DNA from: Rubrobacter aplysinae
Lineage (GTDB): Bacteria > Actinomycetota > Rubrobacteria > Rubrobacterales > Rubrobacteraceae
DNA: 64,000 bases
Assembly (NCBI RefSeq): GCF_001029505.1
Contig: NZ_LEKH01000004.1
Span: forward strand, 173,186 to 237,185
Reading direction: 5' to 3'
A program made the translations under genes and the position numbers. The notes under the pieces were generated by a model. It was not told where the DNA came from. It did not search any database and worked only from the letters and a program-made list of their open reading frames with translations. Below, piece after piece: positions 34,120-42,028 of this stretch. The first letter of the stretch is position 1, and every line of letters starts with the position of its first letter.

Positions 34120-35030
34120 TGCCTGACTGGAACCAGCTCCTAAACGAGGTCAGAGCTGCCGGAGGAATTTACGATTTAACTAGGCGGAAATATCTCCGAC
34201 AGCTCTCTGACATTACAGGGCGCAATGTGATCACCTACTATTCTGCTTGGCTTCAGAAAGCGGATTTGCAGAACCAAGGTGTCACAGGTTTTGAATTAAA
34301 CGACAGCGATAAAAACGGTTTTATGACCGCGATCCATGAGCTTGATCGATCCAAAGGTTTGGATCTAATATTACACACTCCGGGGGGCGGCATAGCGGCT
34401 ACAGAGTCGTTAGTAGACTATCTGCGCAAGATGTTCGGTACTGACATTCGGGCTATCGTGCCGCAACTTGCTATGTCTGCTGGAACCATGGTTGCGTTAT
34501 CGTGCAAAGAAGTCATTATGGGAGCTCAATCCAGTTTAGGACCCATTGATCCGCAAATCTATGGATTGCCTGCCCATGGTGTCATAGAGGAATTCGATAA
34601 AGCAAGAGAGGAAGTTCGAGAAGATCAGACACAAATTCCTGTATGGCAGCCAATAATCGCTAAGTACAACCCAACGTTGGTTGGAGAGTGCCAAAAAGCA
34701 ATTGATTGGTCTAATCAGTTGGTGGCGGAAAATTTGAGGTCAGGCATGTTTGAGCAGGATGACGTTGCCGAAGATAAGGCGCGGCAAGTAGTAGAAAAGC
34801 TCGGCAACCACGCGCTGACCTTGAGCCACGACAGGCATATCTCGATGGAAAACGCGAGAGGTATGGGTGTTAAAGTTAAGGCCCTGGAAGACGATAACGA
34901 CTTCCAAGATGCCGTACTTACCATTCATCATGCCTGCATACAAACCTTCGCTGCTACGCCTGCGATCAAAATTATTGAGAATCACAAAGGAGAAGCCTTC
35001 ATTCAAAGCGTTGAAGCGGTGATGCAATAA
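34119..35030 (+). CDS. SDH-type Clp-fold serine proteinase (S49-like, ClpP/crotonase fold)
   Basis: A 303-aa protein matching the serine dehydrogenase proteinase family. LDLILHTPGGGIAATESLVDYLR is the Clp-fold oxyanion strand, IVPQLAMSAGTMVALSCKEV carries the nucleophile Ser in MSAGT, and MGAQSSLGPIDPQIYGLP is the following family signature. Members are cytosolic or membrane-associated peptidases; the catalytic partner (Lys or His) is not certain by eye. No signal peptide or membrane helix is seen. It is the second gene of a low-GC two-gene island inserted between an ABC transporter and a thiol transferase. The substrate is unknown; the small upstream protein is the first candidate partner. 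Confidence 0.82.
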   Translation: MPDWNQLLNEVRAAGGIYDLTRRKYLRQLSDITGRNVITYYSAWLQKADLQNQGVTGFELNDSDKNGFMTAIHELDRSKGLDLILHTPGGGIAATESLVDYLRKMFGTDIRAIVPQLAMSAGTMVALSCKEVIMGAQSSLGPIDPQIYGLPAHGVIEEFDKAREEVREDQTQIPVWQPIIAKYNPTLVGECQKAIDWSNQLVAENLRSGMFEQDDVAEDKARQVVEKLGNHALTLSHDRHISMENARGMGVKVKALEDDNDFQDAVLTIHHACIQTFAATPAIKIIENHKGEAFIQSVEAVMQ

Positions 35031-35036
35031 GCTAGG
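35028..35036 (+). repeat. 9-bp direct repeat TAAGCTAGG, right copy
   Basis: Overlaps the stop codon of the proteinase gene. It pairs with 33897-33905. A near copy, TAAGCTAGC, follows at about 35053. Confidence 0.35.
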
Positions 35037-35079
35037 AATGAGAGGTCTCCCTAGTAAGCTAGCCACTTTTCATAATTAT

Positions 35080-36057
35080 CTACCTCCGCTCGCCTATCCG
35101 CTCGCGGCCGTGGGGGGCGTCGAGGTTCAGGATCGGGCCTTTCGGGACTATCCTTGTGGGGTTCACGCTCTCGTGGCTGGTGTAGTAGTGACGCTTTATG
35201 TGCGGGATGTCCACCGTCTCTGCTACTCCGGGTACCTGGTATAGCTCGCGCAGGTAGCCGGAGAGACTCTCGTAGTCCTCGATGCGCCGGAGGTTGCACT
35301 TGAAGTGGCCGTGATACACGGCGTCGAAGCGCACGAGCGTGGTGAACATGAACCAGTCGGCCTCGGTCATGTGGTCGCCGCAGAGGTAACGGTTTTCGGC
35401 GAGCACGCCGTCCCAGTGGTCCAGGGCCTCGAACAGCTCGGTGACGGCCTCTTCGTAGGCCCCCTGGGTGGTGGCAAAGCCCGAGCGGTACACGCCGTTG
35501 TTCACCGGCTCGTAGATCGCGTCTATGGCGGCGTCTATCTTCTCCCGCAGATCGGCGGGGCAGAGGTTGGCGTCGTTCTCCGCCAGGGGAGCGAACTCGG
35601 TGTCGAGCATGCGGGCGATGTCGCGGGACTCGTTGTTTACTATGGTCTCGCTCTTTTTGTCCCACAGCACGGGCGTGGTGACGCGGCCCGTGTAGCCCGG
35701 GTCGGCTTTCGCGTAGATCTCCCGCAGATACTCCGAGCCGTACAGCGGATCGTCGAAGTCACCCTCTTCACCACCGAACTGCCAGCCGCCAGCCCCCATG
35801 AACGGGGCCACGCTCGACAGGGATATGGCCTCTTCGAGACCTTTTAGCCCGCGCAGTATCGTGGCGCGGTGCGCCCACGGACACGCCCGCGAGACGTACA
35901 GGTGGTAGCGCCCGGCCTCCACCGGGAAGCCGCTGGATCCGTCGGCCTTGACCCACTCTCGAAAAGAGGTCGGCGTGCGCCTGAAGCTCCCGTCAGAGCC
36001 CCTCGTCTCCTTGAGCTCCGGGTCGCTTACCCACGCGCCTTCTACCATCATGCCCAT
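35080..36057 (-). CDS. Glutathionyl-hydroquinone reductase-like (Xi-class GST, YqjG/ECM4 family)
   Basis: A 325-aa protein. YHLYVSRACPWAHRATILR contains the CPWA active site of Xi-class transferases, with Cys as the thiol nucleophile; TTPVLWDKKSETIVNNESRDI and a C-terminal GST helical domain (CGDHMTEADWFMFTTLVRFD) follow as in YqjG. In proteobacteria and fungi these enzymes reduce glutathionyl-hydroquinones using glutathione. Most actinobacteria use mycothiol, so here the cosubstrate may differ. The start ATG at 36057 follows AGGAGGCCCCAC. It is a single gene divergent from an MFS pump. Confidence 0.88.
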   Translation of the reverse strand: MGMMVEGAWVSDPELKETRGSDGSFRRTPTSFREWVKADGSSGFPVEAGRYHLYVSRACPWAHRATILRGLKGLEEAISLSSVAPFMGAGGWQFGGEEGDFDDPLYGSEYLREIYAKADPGYTGRVTTPVLWDKKSETIVNNESRDIARMLDTEFAPLAENDANLCPADLREKIDAAIDAIYEPVNNGVYRSGFATTQGAYEEAVTELFEALDHWDGVLAENRYLCGDHMTEADWFMFTTLVRFDAVYHGHFKCNLRRIEDYESLSGYLRELYQVPGVAETVDIPHIKRHYYTSHESVNPTRIVPKGPILNLDAPHGRERIGERR

Positions 36058-36375
36058 GTGGGGCCTCCTCTGATCCGCCTGGAAATCCTGGCTCCAGATA
36101 ATATCGCGTGAATGGTATGGGAGAGTGTGAGTGGTCGGTGTGAGAGAATTGGATCCGGCCGCCGCGGGCCCTTTGCGCTTGGATTAGTCTCCCGGATGGC
36201 TTATAACCTCTGCGGTGCGGCGTTTGCCCGCCCTCAAGGATGGAAGTCACGGACAGACGGCGGGGAAGACGGCCGCCCTCGTCCTCCAGAACCCGCGATA
36301 CGAGGAGCCTCGGGCGTCGTGTCGTTCTGGAGCGTCCCGGAGTTCTATAGAAGATCAACGTCGGGAAGGATCGGG
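36058..36375. other. Divergent region upstream of the MFS gene, with a long leader
   Basis: 318 bases. A good promoter on the plus strand (36179-36207) would give the MFS mRNA a leader of about 160 nt. The open frame that continues upstream of the MFS start has no ribosome binding site and is not family-like. No known riboswitch is recognised. Confidence 0.45.
36179..36207 (+). promoter_or_regulatory. Sigma70-type promoter of the MFS gene
   Basis: TTGGAT (36179-36184), 17-base spacer, TATAAC (36202-36207). The predicted start near 36214 is about 160 bases before the MFS start codon. Confidence 0.6.
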
Positions 36376-37863
36376 ATGTCAGATACGGCGGAGGGGCCTC
36401 GGCGGGGGGCCGGGAAACCCGCGAAAGGTTCGAAAGGTCCGGTCTCGACCCGGCTACTGCTGGCGGTGATGGCCGCGGCGACCTTCGTCTCGGTGTTCAA
36501 CCAGTCCATGGTCAACGTGGCGGTGCCCCTGATCCAGCAGACCTACAGCGTCTCCGAGAGCCAGGTCGGCTGGGTGGCGACGGGGTATCTCCTGGTCTTC
36601 GCGGTGGGGGTACCGCTGTACGGGCGTATCTCGGACCTGTACAGCCCGAAGCTGACCTTCTGCGTCGGGCTGGTGCTCTTCGCGGCCGGCTCCCTGGCCT
36701 GCGCGCTGGCGCCGAGCCTCGGGACGCTGGTCGCCGGGCGGGTGGTACAGGCAGCCGGTGGCGCGGCGATACCGGCGCTCTCGTTCGGGCTGGTGGCGAA
36801 GCTGTTGCCCCCGGGACGGCGGGGCTTCGGTCTCGGCCTCATCTCGTCCAGCATCGGGGCGGGGGCCGCGTTCGGGCCGGTGCTCGGCGGGCTGCTCATA
36901 CAATCCTATAGCTGGCACTCGCTTTTCTACAGCACGCTGGCGCTGACGGTGATCCTGATCTTCGGCGCGCTGTACGTCGTCCCCAACGTGGTCGGAGAGT
37001 CCGACGGCGGCGGCCGCTCGCTCTCCCGGCTCGACCTGCCGAGCGGGATACTGCTCGCCCTGGCGGCGGGGCTTTTATTGTTCGGGGTGACGCAGGGGCA
37101 GACCTCGGGACTCCTTTCTCCTGTCGCGCTCGGGAGCTTCGTCGTGGCCGGGGTGAGCGGCGCGCTCTTCGCCCGGCGCATCACGCGCGTGCCGGAGCCG
37201 TTCGTCGCCCCCGGCCTGCTCGGTAACCGGAGCTTTCTGGCCGCGGCGTCCGTGGGGTTTCTGGCCCAGTTCGCAAACCTGTGCGCGCTGTTTCTCGCGC
37301 CCATACTCCTCTCCCAGGTGGGCGGGGCCTCGTCGCTTACGATAGGGCTCGTGTTCCTGCCGGGCGCGGCCCTGGTGGCGCTCCTGTCGCCGGTGGCGGG
37401 CAGGCTCTCGGATCGCCTGGGCTTCCGGGTTATGATCGTCGCGGGCCTTTGCATAATGCTGTTCTCGCACCTTTTCATCTCCTCTTTCGGCGCGGGAGGC
37501 AGCGTGCCGCTGGTGACCGTCGGAATGACCACGCTCGGGCTCGGCTTCGCCGCGCTCAACTCGCCGGCGGCGAACGCGGCCTCGGCCACGCTCTCCTCCA
37601 AGGAGGCCGGGGTGGGCCTCGGCATCTACCAGCTTTGTTTCTTTCTCGGGGCCGGTTTCGCGCCCGCCGTCTCTGGCGCTTTCCTGGCCTTCCGCACGAG
37701 TCCGGGCAGCGGCGCGATCAACCCGCTCTACGCCCTGCAGTCTGCCACCGCCTACTCGGACGCCTTCCTTGTCGGGGTGGCCGCGCTTTTGTGCGCCTTT
37801 CTCGCCCTGCTCGGCGTCAGGGAGGTCGGGGGCCGGACCGTGGCGGAGGGGGCCTCCGGTTAG
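36376..37863 (+). CDS. MFS drug efflux transporter, DHA2-like (TetA/QacA type)
   Basis: A 495-aa protein with about 14 transmembrane segments from residue 25 on. SVFNQSMVNVAVPLIQQTY is helix 1, GVPLYGRISDLYSPK the motif A loop, AGRVVQAAGGAAIPALSFGL and SSSIGAGAAFGPVLGGLL (motif C) are the antiporter signatures. It probably exports drugs or metabolites against protons. ATG 36376 is chosen by the loosely matched GGGAAGGATCGGG site and by family length; a further 88 codons upstream are open but not homologous. No regulator is adjacent. Confidence 0.87.
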   Translation: MSDTAEGPRRGAGKPAKGSKGPVSTRLLLAVMAAATFVSVFNQSMVNVAVPLIQQTYSVSESQVGWVATGYLLVFAVGVPLYGRISDLYSPKLTFCVGLVLFAAGSLACALAPSLGTLVAGRVVQAAGGAAIPALSFGLVAKLLPPGRRGFGLGLISSSIGAGAAFGPVLGGLLIQSYSWHSLFYSTLALTVILIFGALYVVPNVVGESDGGGRSLSRLDLPSGILLALAAGLLLFGVTQGQTSGLLSPVALGSFVVAGVSGALFARRITRVPEPFVAPGLLGNRSFLAAASVGFLAQFANLCALFLAPILLSQVGGASSLTIGLVFLPGAALVALLSPVAGRLSDRLGFRVMIVAGLCIMLFSHLFISSFGAGGSVPLVTVGMTTLGLGFAALNSPAANAASATLSSKEAGVGLGIYQLCFFLGAGFAPAVSGAFLAFRTSPGSGAINPLYALQSATAYSDAFLVGVAALLCAFLALLGVREVGGRTVAEGASG

Positions 37864-37980
37864 AGTCGTTTAGGATGTCTTGCAGGGTTGTGGAGAAAGA
37901 AGATTCTCGCTGGCCGGGTCCGCGGCCTTCCGAGTAGACGCTTATTCAGCCGCTTCAGCCGCGTACGTTGCAGCTTCCGC

Positions 37981-38487
37981 TCAGGGACGTAACTCATCCC
38001 GGAGCATGTCCATGAGGAGTCCGTCGTGCCAGGAGCCGTCAGGACCACGCTCGTAGCTCCGCATAACCCCGACTCGTCGGAAGCCTACCTTCTCGTAAGC
38101 CCGGATCGCGGGAACGTTATCCGCCGCCGGGTCTATCGTCAAGCGGTGGTGGTTACGTTCCCCAAAGAGGTGTCGAGCCAGGATCCGGATCGCTTCTGCG
38201 CCCAGGCCCTGACCGTGATGCGAGGTGGTGAGGAAGATGTCCACGGTCGCGTGGCGGTACGTCGGATCTTCTTCCTCTCCGTACTGGATCCCGCCAACGA
38301 CCTCTCCGTTTACCTCGATGACGAAGCCGCATTCAGAGTCTATGAACGCCGCGCGGATCTCTTCTTCGATGTCGGTATCACCCCACCTCCAGGCGACTTC
38401 GGGCTCTCTGCGAATCTGGGCTAGTACGTCAGCGTCTCCGGTATAGCTTGTACGCAGCAGCGCACGCTCTCCTCTTAGAAAAGCCAT
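37981..38487 (-). CDS. GNAT-family N-acetyltransferase (RimJ/AAC(6')-like)
   Basis: A 168-aa GNAT enzyme. FVIEVNGEVVGGIQYGEEED forms strands 3 and 4, VDIFLTTSHHGQGLGAEAIRIL is the acetyl-CoA pyrophosphate loop (Gln/Gly-x-Gly), and DPAADNVPAIRAYEKVGFRRVG is motif B. The best fit is the group with aminoglycoside 6'-acetyltransferases and ribosomal-protein acetyltransferases; the acceptor is unknown. A tandem 11-bp repeat (38512-38577) lies immediately upstream in its presumed promoter or leader. The ATG at 38487 follows AAAGGAGGGTCC. Confidence 0.88.
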   Translation of the reverse strand: MAFLRGERALLRTSYTGDADVLAQIRREPEVAWRWGDTDIEEEIRAAFIDSECGFVIEVNGEVVGGIQYGEEEDPTYRHATVDIFLTTSHHGQGLGAEAIRILARHLFGERNHHRLTIDPAADNVPAIRAYEKVGFRRVGVMRSYERGPDGSWHDGLLMDMLRDELRP

Positions 38488-38511
38488 GCGGACCGGACCC
38501 TCCTTTCTAAC

Positions 38512-38577
38512 GAAGTTCTGGCGAAGTTCTGGCGAAGTTCTGGCGAAGTTCTGGCGAAGTTCTGGCGAAGTTCTGGC
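38512..38577 (+). repeat. Tandem 11-bp repeat, six copies
   Basis: Six perfect head-to-tail copies of GAAGTTCTGGC, followed by a partial GAAG. The array begins 25 bases upstream of the acetyltransferase start. Eleven bases is close to one helical turn, so copy number changes would keep face alignment. It is not protein-coding. Confidence 0.92.
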
Positions 38578-38681
38578 GAAGATTTGATTCTCAAACTTCT
38601 ACGAATAGTGCCGTTTCTCGACGCGTGTTTCTTGGAGGATGCTCCTCCGTATCCTGGCTGGCGCTTCTACAAACGGTGCGC

Positions 38682-38711
38682 GAAGGGGGAGCGCGCCACC
38701 ACTCCCCCTTC
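38682..38711 (-). terminator. Hairpin terminator of isocitrate lyase
   Basis: GAAGGGGGAG (38682-38691) and CTCCCCCTTC (38702-38711), a perfect 10-bp stem with a 10-base loop, 41 bases downstream of the aceA stop on the minus strand. No long U tract follows. Confidence 0.7.
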
Positions 38712-38752
38712 ATCGTGCCCAATAACGCTATGCAATTTATGTAACTCGACCG

Positions 38753-40051
38753 CTAGCCCTTGAACTGGGCCTCTTCCGTGGAGCCGGTGAGCGCGGTGGT
38801 CGAGGCCATGCCGCCGGCGACGATCTGGGCGACCTCGTCGAAGTAGCCCGCGCCGACCTCGCGCTGGTGCTTGGTGGCGGTGTAGCCCCGGCTCTCGGCG
38901 TCGAACTCCTTCTGCTGAAGCTCGGAGTAGGCCTCCATGCCGCGGTCGCGGTAGCCGTCTGCGAGGTCGAACATACCGTAGTTGAGGCTGTGGAAGCCGG
39001 CGAGGGTGATGAACTGGAACTTGTAGCCCATCTCGCCGAGCTGCTCCTGGAAGGTGCGGATGTCTTCCTCTGAAAGGTTGGCCTTCCAGTTGAACGACGG
39101 CGAGCAGTTGTAGGCGAGCGGCTTGCCGGGGAACTTCTCGTGCATGGCCTCGGCGAACTCCCGGGCCTGCCCGATGTCCGGCTTGGAGGTCTCGCACCAC
39201 ACGAGGTCGGCGTAGGGCGCGTAGGAGAGGCCGCGGGCTATCGCCTGCTCTATACCGGGCTTGGTGCGGTAGAAGCCCTCGAAGGTGCGCTCGCCGGTCA
39301 GGAACTCGGCGTCGTCGGGGTCTATGTCGGAGGTGATGAGGTTGGCGGCGTCGGCGTCGGTGCGGGCCACGATGACCGTCGGGGTGCCCATCACGTCGGC
39401 GGCGAGGCGGGCCGAGATCAGGTTCCTGACGGCCTGCGCCGTCGGCAGGAGCACCTTGCCGCCCATGTGGCCGCACTTCTTCTCACTAGCGAGCTGGTCC
39501 TCGAAGTGGACTCCCGCCGCGCCGGCCTCGATCATGGCCTTCGTGAGCTCGAAGCAGTTCAGCGCGCCGCCGAACCCGGCCTCGGCGTCGGCGACTATCG
39601 GGGCGAACCACTCGGTCTCCTCGTCGCCCTCGGCGTGGCTTATCTGGTCCGCCCGCGTGAGGGCCTGGTTGATCCTCTCGACCACGTTGGGCACGGAGTT
39701 CGCGGGATACAGGCTCTGATCGGGGTACATCTGACCGGCGAGGTTCGCGTCGGCGGCGACCTGCCAGCCGGAGAGATATATGGCCCTCAGCCCGGCCTTG
39801 ACCTGCTGCACGGCCTGGTTGCCGCTCATCGCCCCGAGCGCCCGGATAAAGCCCGGCTCCTCCAGCATGCCCCGCAGTCTCTCCGCGCCCCGGCTGGCCA
39901 GGGTGTGCTGTATCTGCACCGAGCCCCGCAGCCGCGCCACGTCCTCGGCGCTGTAGGGCCGCGTGATGCCGTCCCACCTCCCGGAGGCCCACTCCTGCTC
40001 TATGCTCTCTGTCTGGTCCCGCCGGCTCCTCTTGCTATACCCGTTTAACAT
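38753..40051 (-). CDS. aceA: Isocitrate lyase
   Basis: A 432-aa enzyme of normal actinobacterial length. The catalytic loop [13 protein letters not shown] (active-site Cys in KKCGHM) and the metal/substrate residues in [21 protein letters not shown] and [13 protein letters not shown] are all intact. It cleaves isocitrate to glyoxylate and succinate in the glyoxylate shunt, which is needed to grow on acetyl-CoA from the fatty acids handled by the beta-oxidation genes nearby. Malate synthase is not in this window. ATG 40051 is chosen for its GAGAGGAGCGTAGGG site. Direct repeats of TATGTGCCC lie in its leader or promoter. Confidence 0.97.
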   Translation of the reverse strand: MLNGYSKRSRRDQTESIEQEWASGRWDGITRPYSAEDVARLRGSVQIQHTLASRGAERLRGMLEEPGFIRALGAMSGNQAVQQVKAGLRAIYLSGWQVAADANLAGQMYPDQSLYPANSVPNVVERINQALTRADQISHAEGDEETEWFAPIVADAEAGFGGALNCFELTKAMIEAGAAGVHFEDQLASEKKCGHMGGKVLLPTAQAVRNLISARLAADVMGTPTVIVARTDADAANLITSDIDPDDAEFLTGERTFEGFYRTKPGIEQAIARGLSYAPYADLVWCETSKPDIGQAREFAEAMHEKFPGKPLAYNCSPSFNWKANLSEEDIRTFQEQLGEMGYKFQFITLAGFHSLNYGMFDLADGYRDRGMEAYSELQQKEFDAESRGYTATKHQREVGAGYFDEVAQIVAGGMASTTALTGSTEEAQFKG

Positions 40052-40093
40052 CCCTACGCTCCTCTCTAATCCCCGAAAGTAAGGGATGATCGC

Positions 40094-40119
40094 TATGTGC
40101 CCCCGTACTTTATGTGCCC
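40094..40119 (-). promoter_or_regulatory. Direct repeat TATGTGCCC upstream of aceA
   Basis: Two identical 9-mers at 40094-40102 and 40111-40119 (17-base period), 43-68 bases upstream of the aceA start. Possible binding site of a regulator of the glyoxylate shunt. Confidence 0.4.
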
Positions 40120-40256
40120 GGCGGCTATCAATCCAATTGTTAGTTCGTATTGCGGGTATAGGGTTTGTTAATATCAAGTTGTGCGGACGCTTGCCGGGGG
40201 CTCGTCTGTTCTATGCTGTGATCCGCTAACAGGACGGAGTCGAGAGGGTTTGCGGG

Positions 40257-40925
40257 TTGAGGAGCGGTGAGCACGGCGCGTTGGCGATCATGGTTCGCAC
40301 CACGGACAGCCCCGGTTCGTTGAACACGTTGACGCGGGTGATGGGCGGGCACGGGGCGAACATTACCTACGTGGACATCGCGGAGCGGTTGGAGGAGAGC
40401 TCGACGGTGTACTTCGAGCTGGAGGACGTGACGGACGCCGGGGCTCTGATGGGCGACCTCGGGGCGCTGGAGATCGTGGGCTCGGTGGATGAGGCCCCGT
40501 CGCTGGCGAAGGTGTACGGGCAGAGGATCATCGTGCTCGGTGGCGGGGCGCAGGTGGGACAGGTGGCCGTGGGCGCGGTCGGCGAGGCCGACCGGCACAA
40601 TATCCGGGGCGAGAGGATCTCGGTGGATACCATCCCGCTCGTCGGCGAGGATAACCTGGCCGATGCCGTGCGCGCCGTGGCGCGGCTGCCGCGGGTATCG
40701 GCGGTGGTGCTCGCCGGAGCCTTGATGGGCGGCGAGGTCGCGCGGGCGGTCGAGGAGGTGCGAGAGAAGGGGATCATCTCCGTCTCGCTAAACATGGCCG
40801 GTAGCGTCCCGGACGCCGCCGATCTGGTCGTGTCCGACCCCGTGCAGGCCGGGGTAATGACCGTGATGGCGATATCTTCCTCGGCCCGCTTCGACGTGCG
40901 GCGTCAGAAGGGGAAGAGATACTAG
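40257..40925 (+). CDS. ACT-domain protein (DUF5612-like)
   Basis: A 222-aa protein. Residues about 8-70 form an ACT domain (ALAIMVRTTDSPGSLNTLTR, then GANITYVDIAERLEE), a small-ligand sensing fold, often for amino acids. The rest is a Rossmann-like domain (RIIVLGGGAQVGQVAVGAV, VSAVVLAGALMGGEVARAV) of the DUF5612 type, known mainly from archaea and actinobacteria. Function is not established. The TTG start follows GAGAGGG by about nine bases. It is divergent from aceA and converges on the gene at 40940. Confidence 0.75.
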   Translation: MRSGEHGALAIMVRTTDSPGSLNTLTRVMGGHGANITYVDIAERLEESSTVYFELEDVTDAGALMGDLGALEIVGSVDEAPSLAKVYGQRIIVLGGGAQVGQVAVGAVGEADRHNIRGERISVDTIPLVGEDNLADAVRAVARLPRVSAVVLAGALMGGEVARAVEEVREKGIISVSLNMAGSVPDAADLVVSDPVQAGVMTVMAISSSARFDVRRQKGKRY

Positions 40926-40939
40926 GAGCGTAGGGGCGA

Positions 40940-41335
40940 TTAACCGCCGAATAGACGCCTGAACAGGCTTTTCTTCGGTTTGGGCTCCGGTTCTCCGGGA
41001 GCCGTCTGGCGCTTGAGGAGATCTATGAGGATCTCGCGGTACAGTACCTGCATCTCCATGCCGCCTTCTAGGCGCTCGGGCGGCGGGGAGATCGCGACGT
41101 ACTCGACCTCCTCGCCCTGGTACTCCAGAAGCTCCACGAGAAGCTCCGCCGAGACCTCCACGGGACGCCAGTCCCCGCCGAAGTCTCCGGTGGAGTCGAG
41201 GAAGTGTTGCGCCTCCTCGGTGGAGTCGAAGACGGGCACGGCGTCGCCCTCGTCCGTTACGATTGCGAGCAGCTCGTCCTCCTTCTCGGGACCGCCCACG
41301 ATCACGACCTGGCCGGCGAGCGGCGGGCCGGTCAA
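40940..41335 (-). CDS. Unknown protein with basic C-terminal tail
   Basis: A 131-aa protein that I cannot assign to a family. The first 60 residues alternate strands and helices (GQVVIVGGPEKEDELLAIV, FDSTEEAQHFLDSTGD). The last 20 residues are Pro/Lys-rich and end KKSLFRRLFGG, an amphipathic basic tail that could bind membrane. A TTG start at 41335 is used, with GGAG about 8 bases upstream. It converges with the ACT-domain gene across 14 bases. Confidence 0.6.
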   Translation of the reverse strand: MTGPPLAGQVVIVGGPEKEDELLAIVTDEGDAVPVFDSTEEAQHFLDSTGDFGGDWRPVEVSAELLVELLEYQGEEVEYVAISPPPERLEGGMEMQVLYREILIDLLKRQTAPGEPEPKPKKSLFRRLFGG

Positions 41336-41479
41336 ACCCGGCTCCGGGTGGCGGACTTTCGCACTATACGCAACATGAAATTCAGTCTACTAGACGCTCA
41401 ACGAAGTTCAGGAGAAAGAGGTCCCGGGTGACTTGCATGAAGCGAGGCTATACCTCAACAAACAGCCGAGACAAAACTC

Positions 41480-41522
41480 AAGCTCGATAGAGCTTCCATT
41501 TCGTTTATTTCGTTTGTATAAT
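41480..41522 (+). promoter_or_regulatory. Promoter and operator of the PIN toxin-antitoxin operon
   Basis: TATAAT at 41517-41522 with TTCCAT at 41494-41499 (17-base spacer). AAGCTC-GATA-GAGCTT (41480-41495) is a perfect 16-bp dyad overlapping the -35, and two TCGTTT copies lie in the spacer. Typical layout for an autoregulated toxin-antitoxin operon. Confidence 0.6.
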
Positions 41523-41578
41523 CTCGACATAAGTACGATTGTGTGGATATCACGCACTAGAAAAGGGGTTGTTGCACG

Positions 41579-42022
41579 ATGAGTGAGAAGGAGCCGCTGT
41601 ATACCCCAGACCGGAACTCCCAGAATGTAAAGGAGATCGACAACTTACGGGCTGAACAGGAGGGCGTCGCCAAGTTGGTTTCGGCCTCTGGCGAAGTACG
41701 CGAACTGCCGCACTCTGAGTACAAAGTCGTTGAAGACCTGCTGGGCTTCATGGATCAGGGCGTCCGTGTTGAGTTGCTGCCTGTGCACACTCAACTGACT
41801 ACGCAGGAAGCGGCAAGCGTGCTCGGCGTTTCCAGACCTCATCTAGTAAAGCTGCTCGAAGATGGAAATATCTCATACTACAAGGTAGGAAAGCACCGGC
41901 GCATCCGCTTGGACGAGTTGCTGGTCTACAAAGAGCGTCGTGACTCCGGGCGCAGAGAGGCCCTTGATCTCATAAAGGAAGAGTCTGAGGAGCTAGGTCT
42001 CTACGATATGGAGGATAAGTGA
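41579..42022 (+). CDS. Excisionase-type HTH antitoxin
   Basis: A 147-aa protein. The middle holds an excisionase/MerR-like HTH: LTTQEAASVLGVSRPHLVKLLEDG followed by ISYYKVGKHRRIRLDELLVYK, the pattern of antitoxins that pair with PIN toxins of the PIN_3 group. The N-terminal 80 residues have an extended dimer-like helix pattern. GC content is lower than in neighbours. It is followed after seven bases by the toxin gene, and should bind the dyad in its own promoter. Confidence 0.85.
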   Translation: MSEKEPLYTPDRNSQNVKEIDNLRAEQEGVAKLVSASGEVRELPHSEYKVVEDLLGFMDQGVRVELLPVHTQLTTQEAASVLGVSRPHLVKLLEDGNISYYKVGKHRRIRLDELLVYKERRDSGRREALDLIKEESEELGLYDMEDK

Positions 42023-42028
42023 GAACTA

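Noticed and set aside
38512..38577. CRISPR array
   Set aside because: Unit is 11 bp, head to tail with no spacers, so it is a simple tandem repeat.
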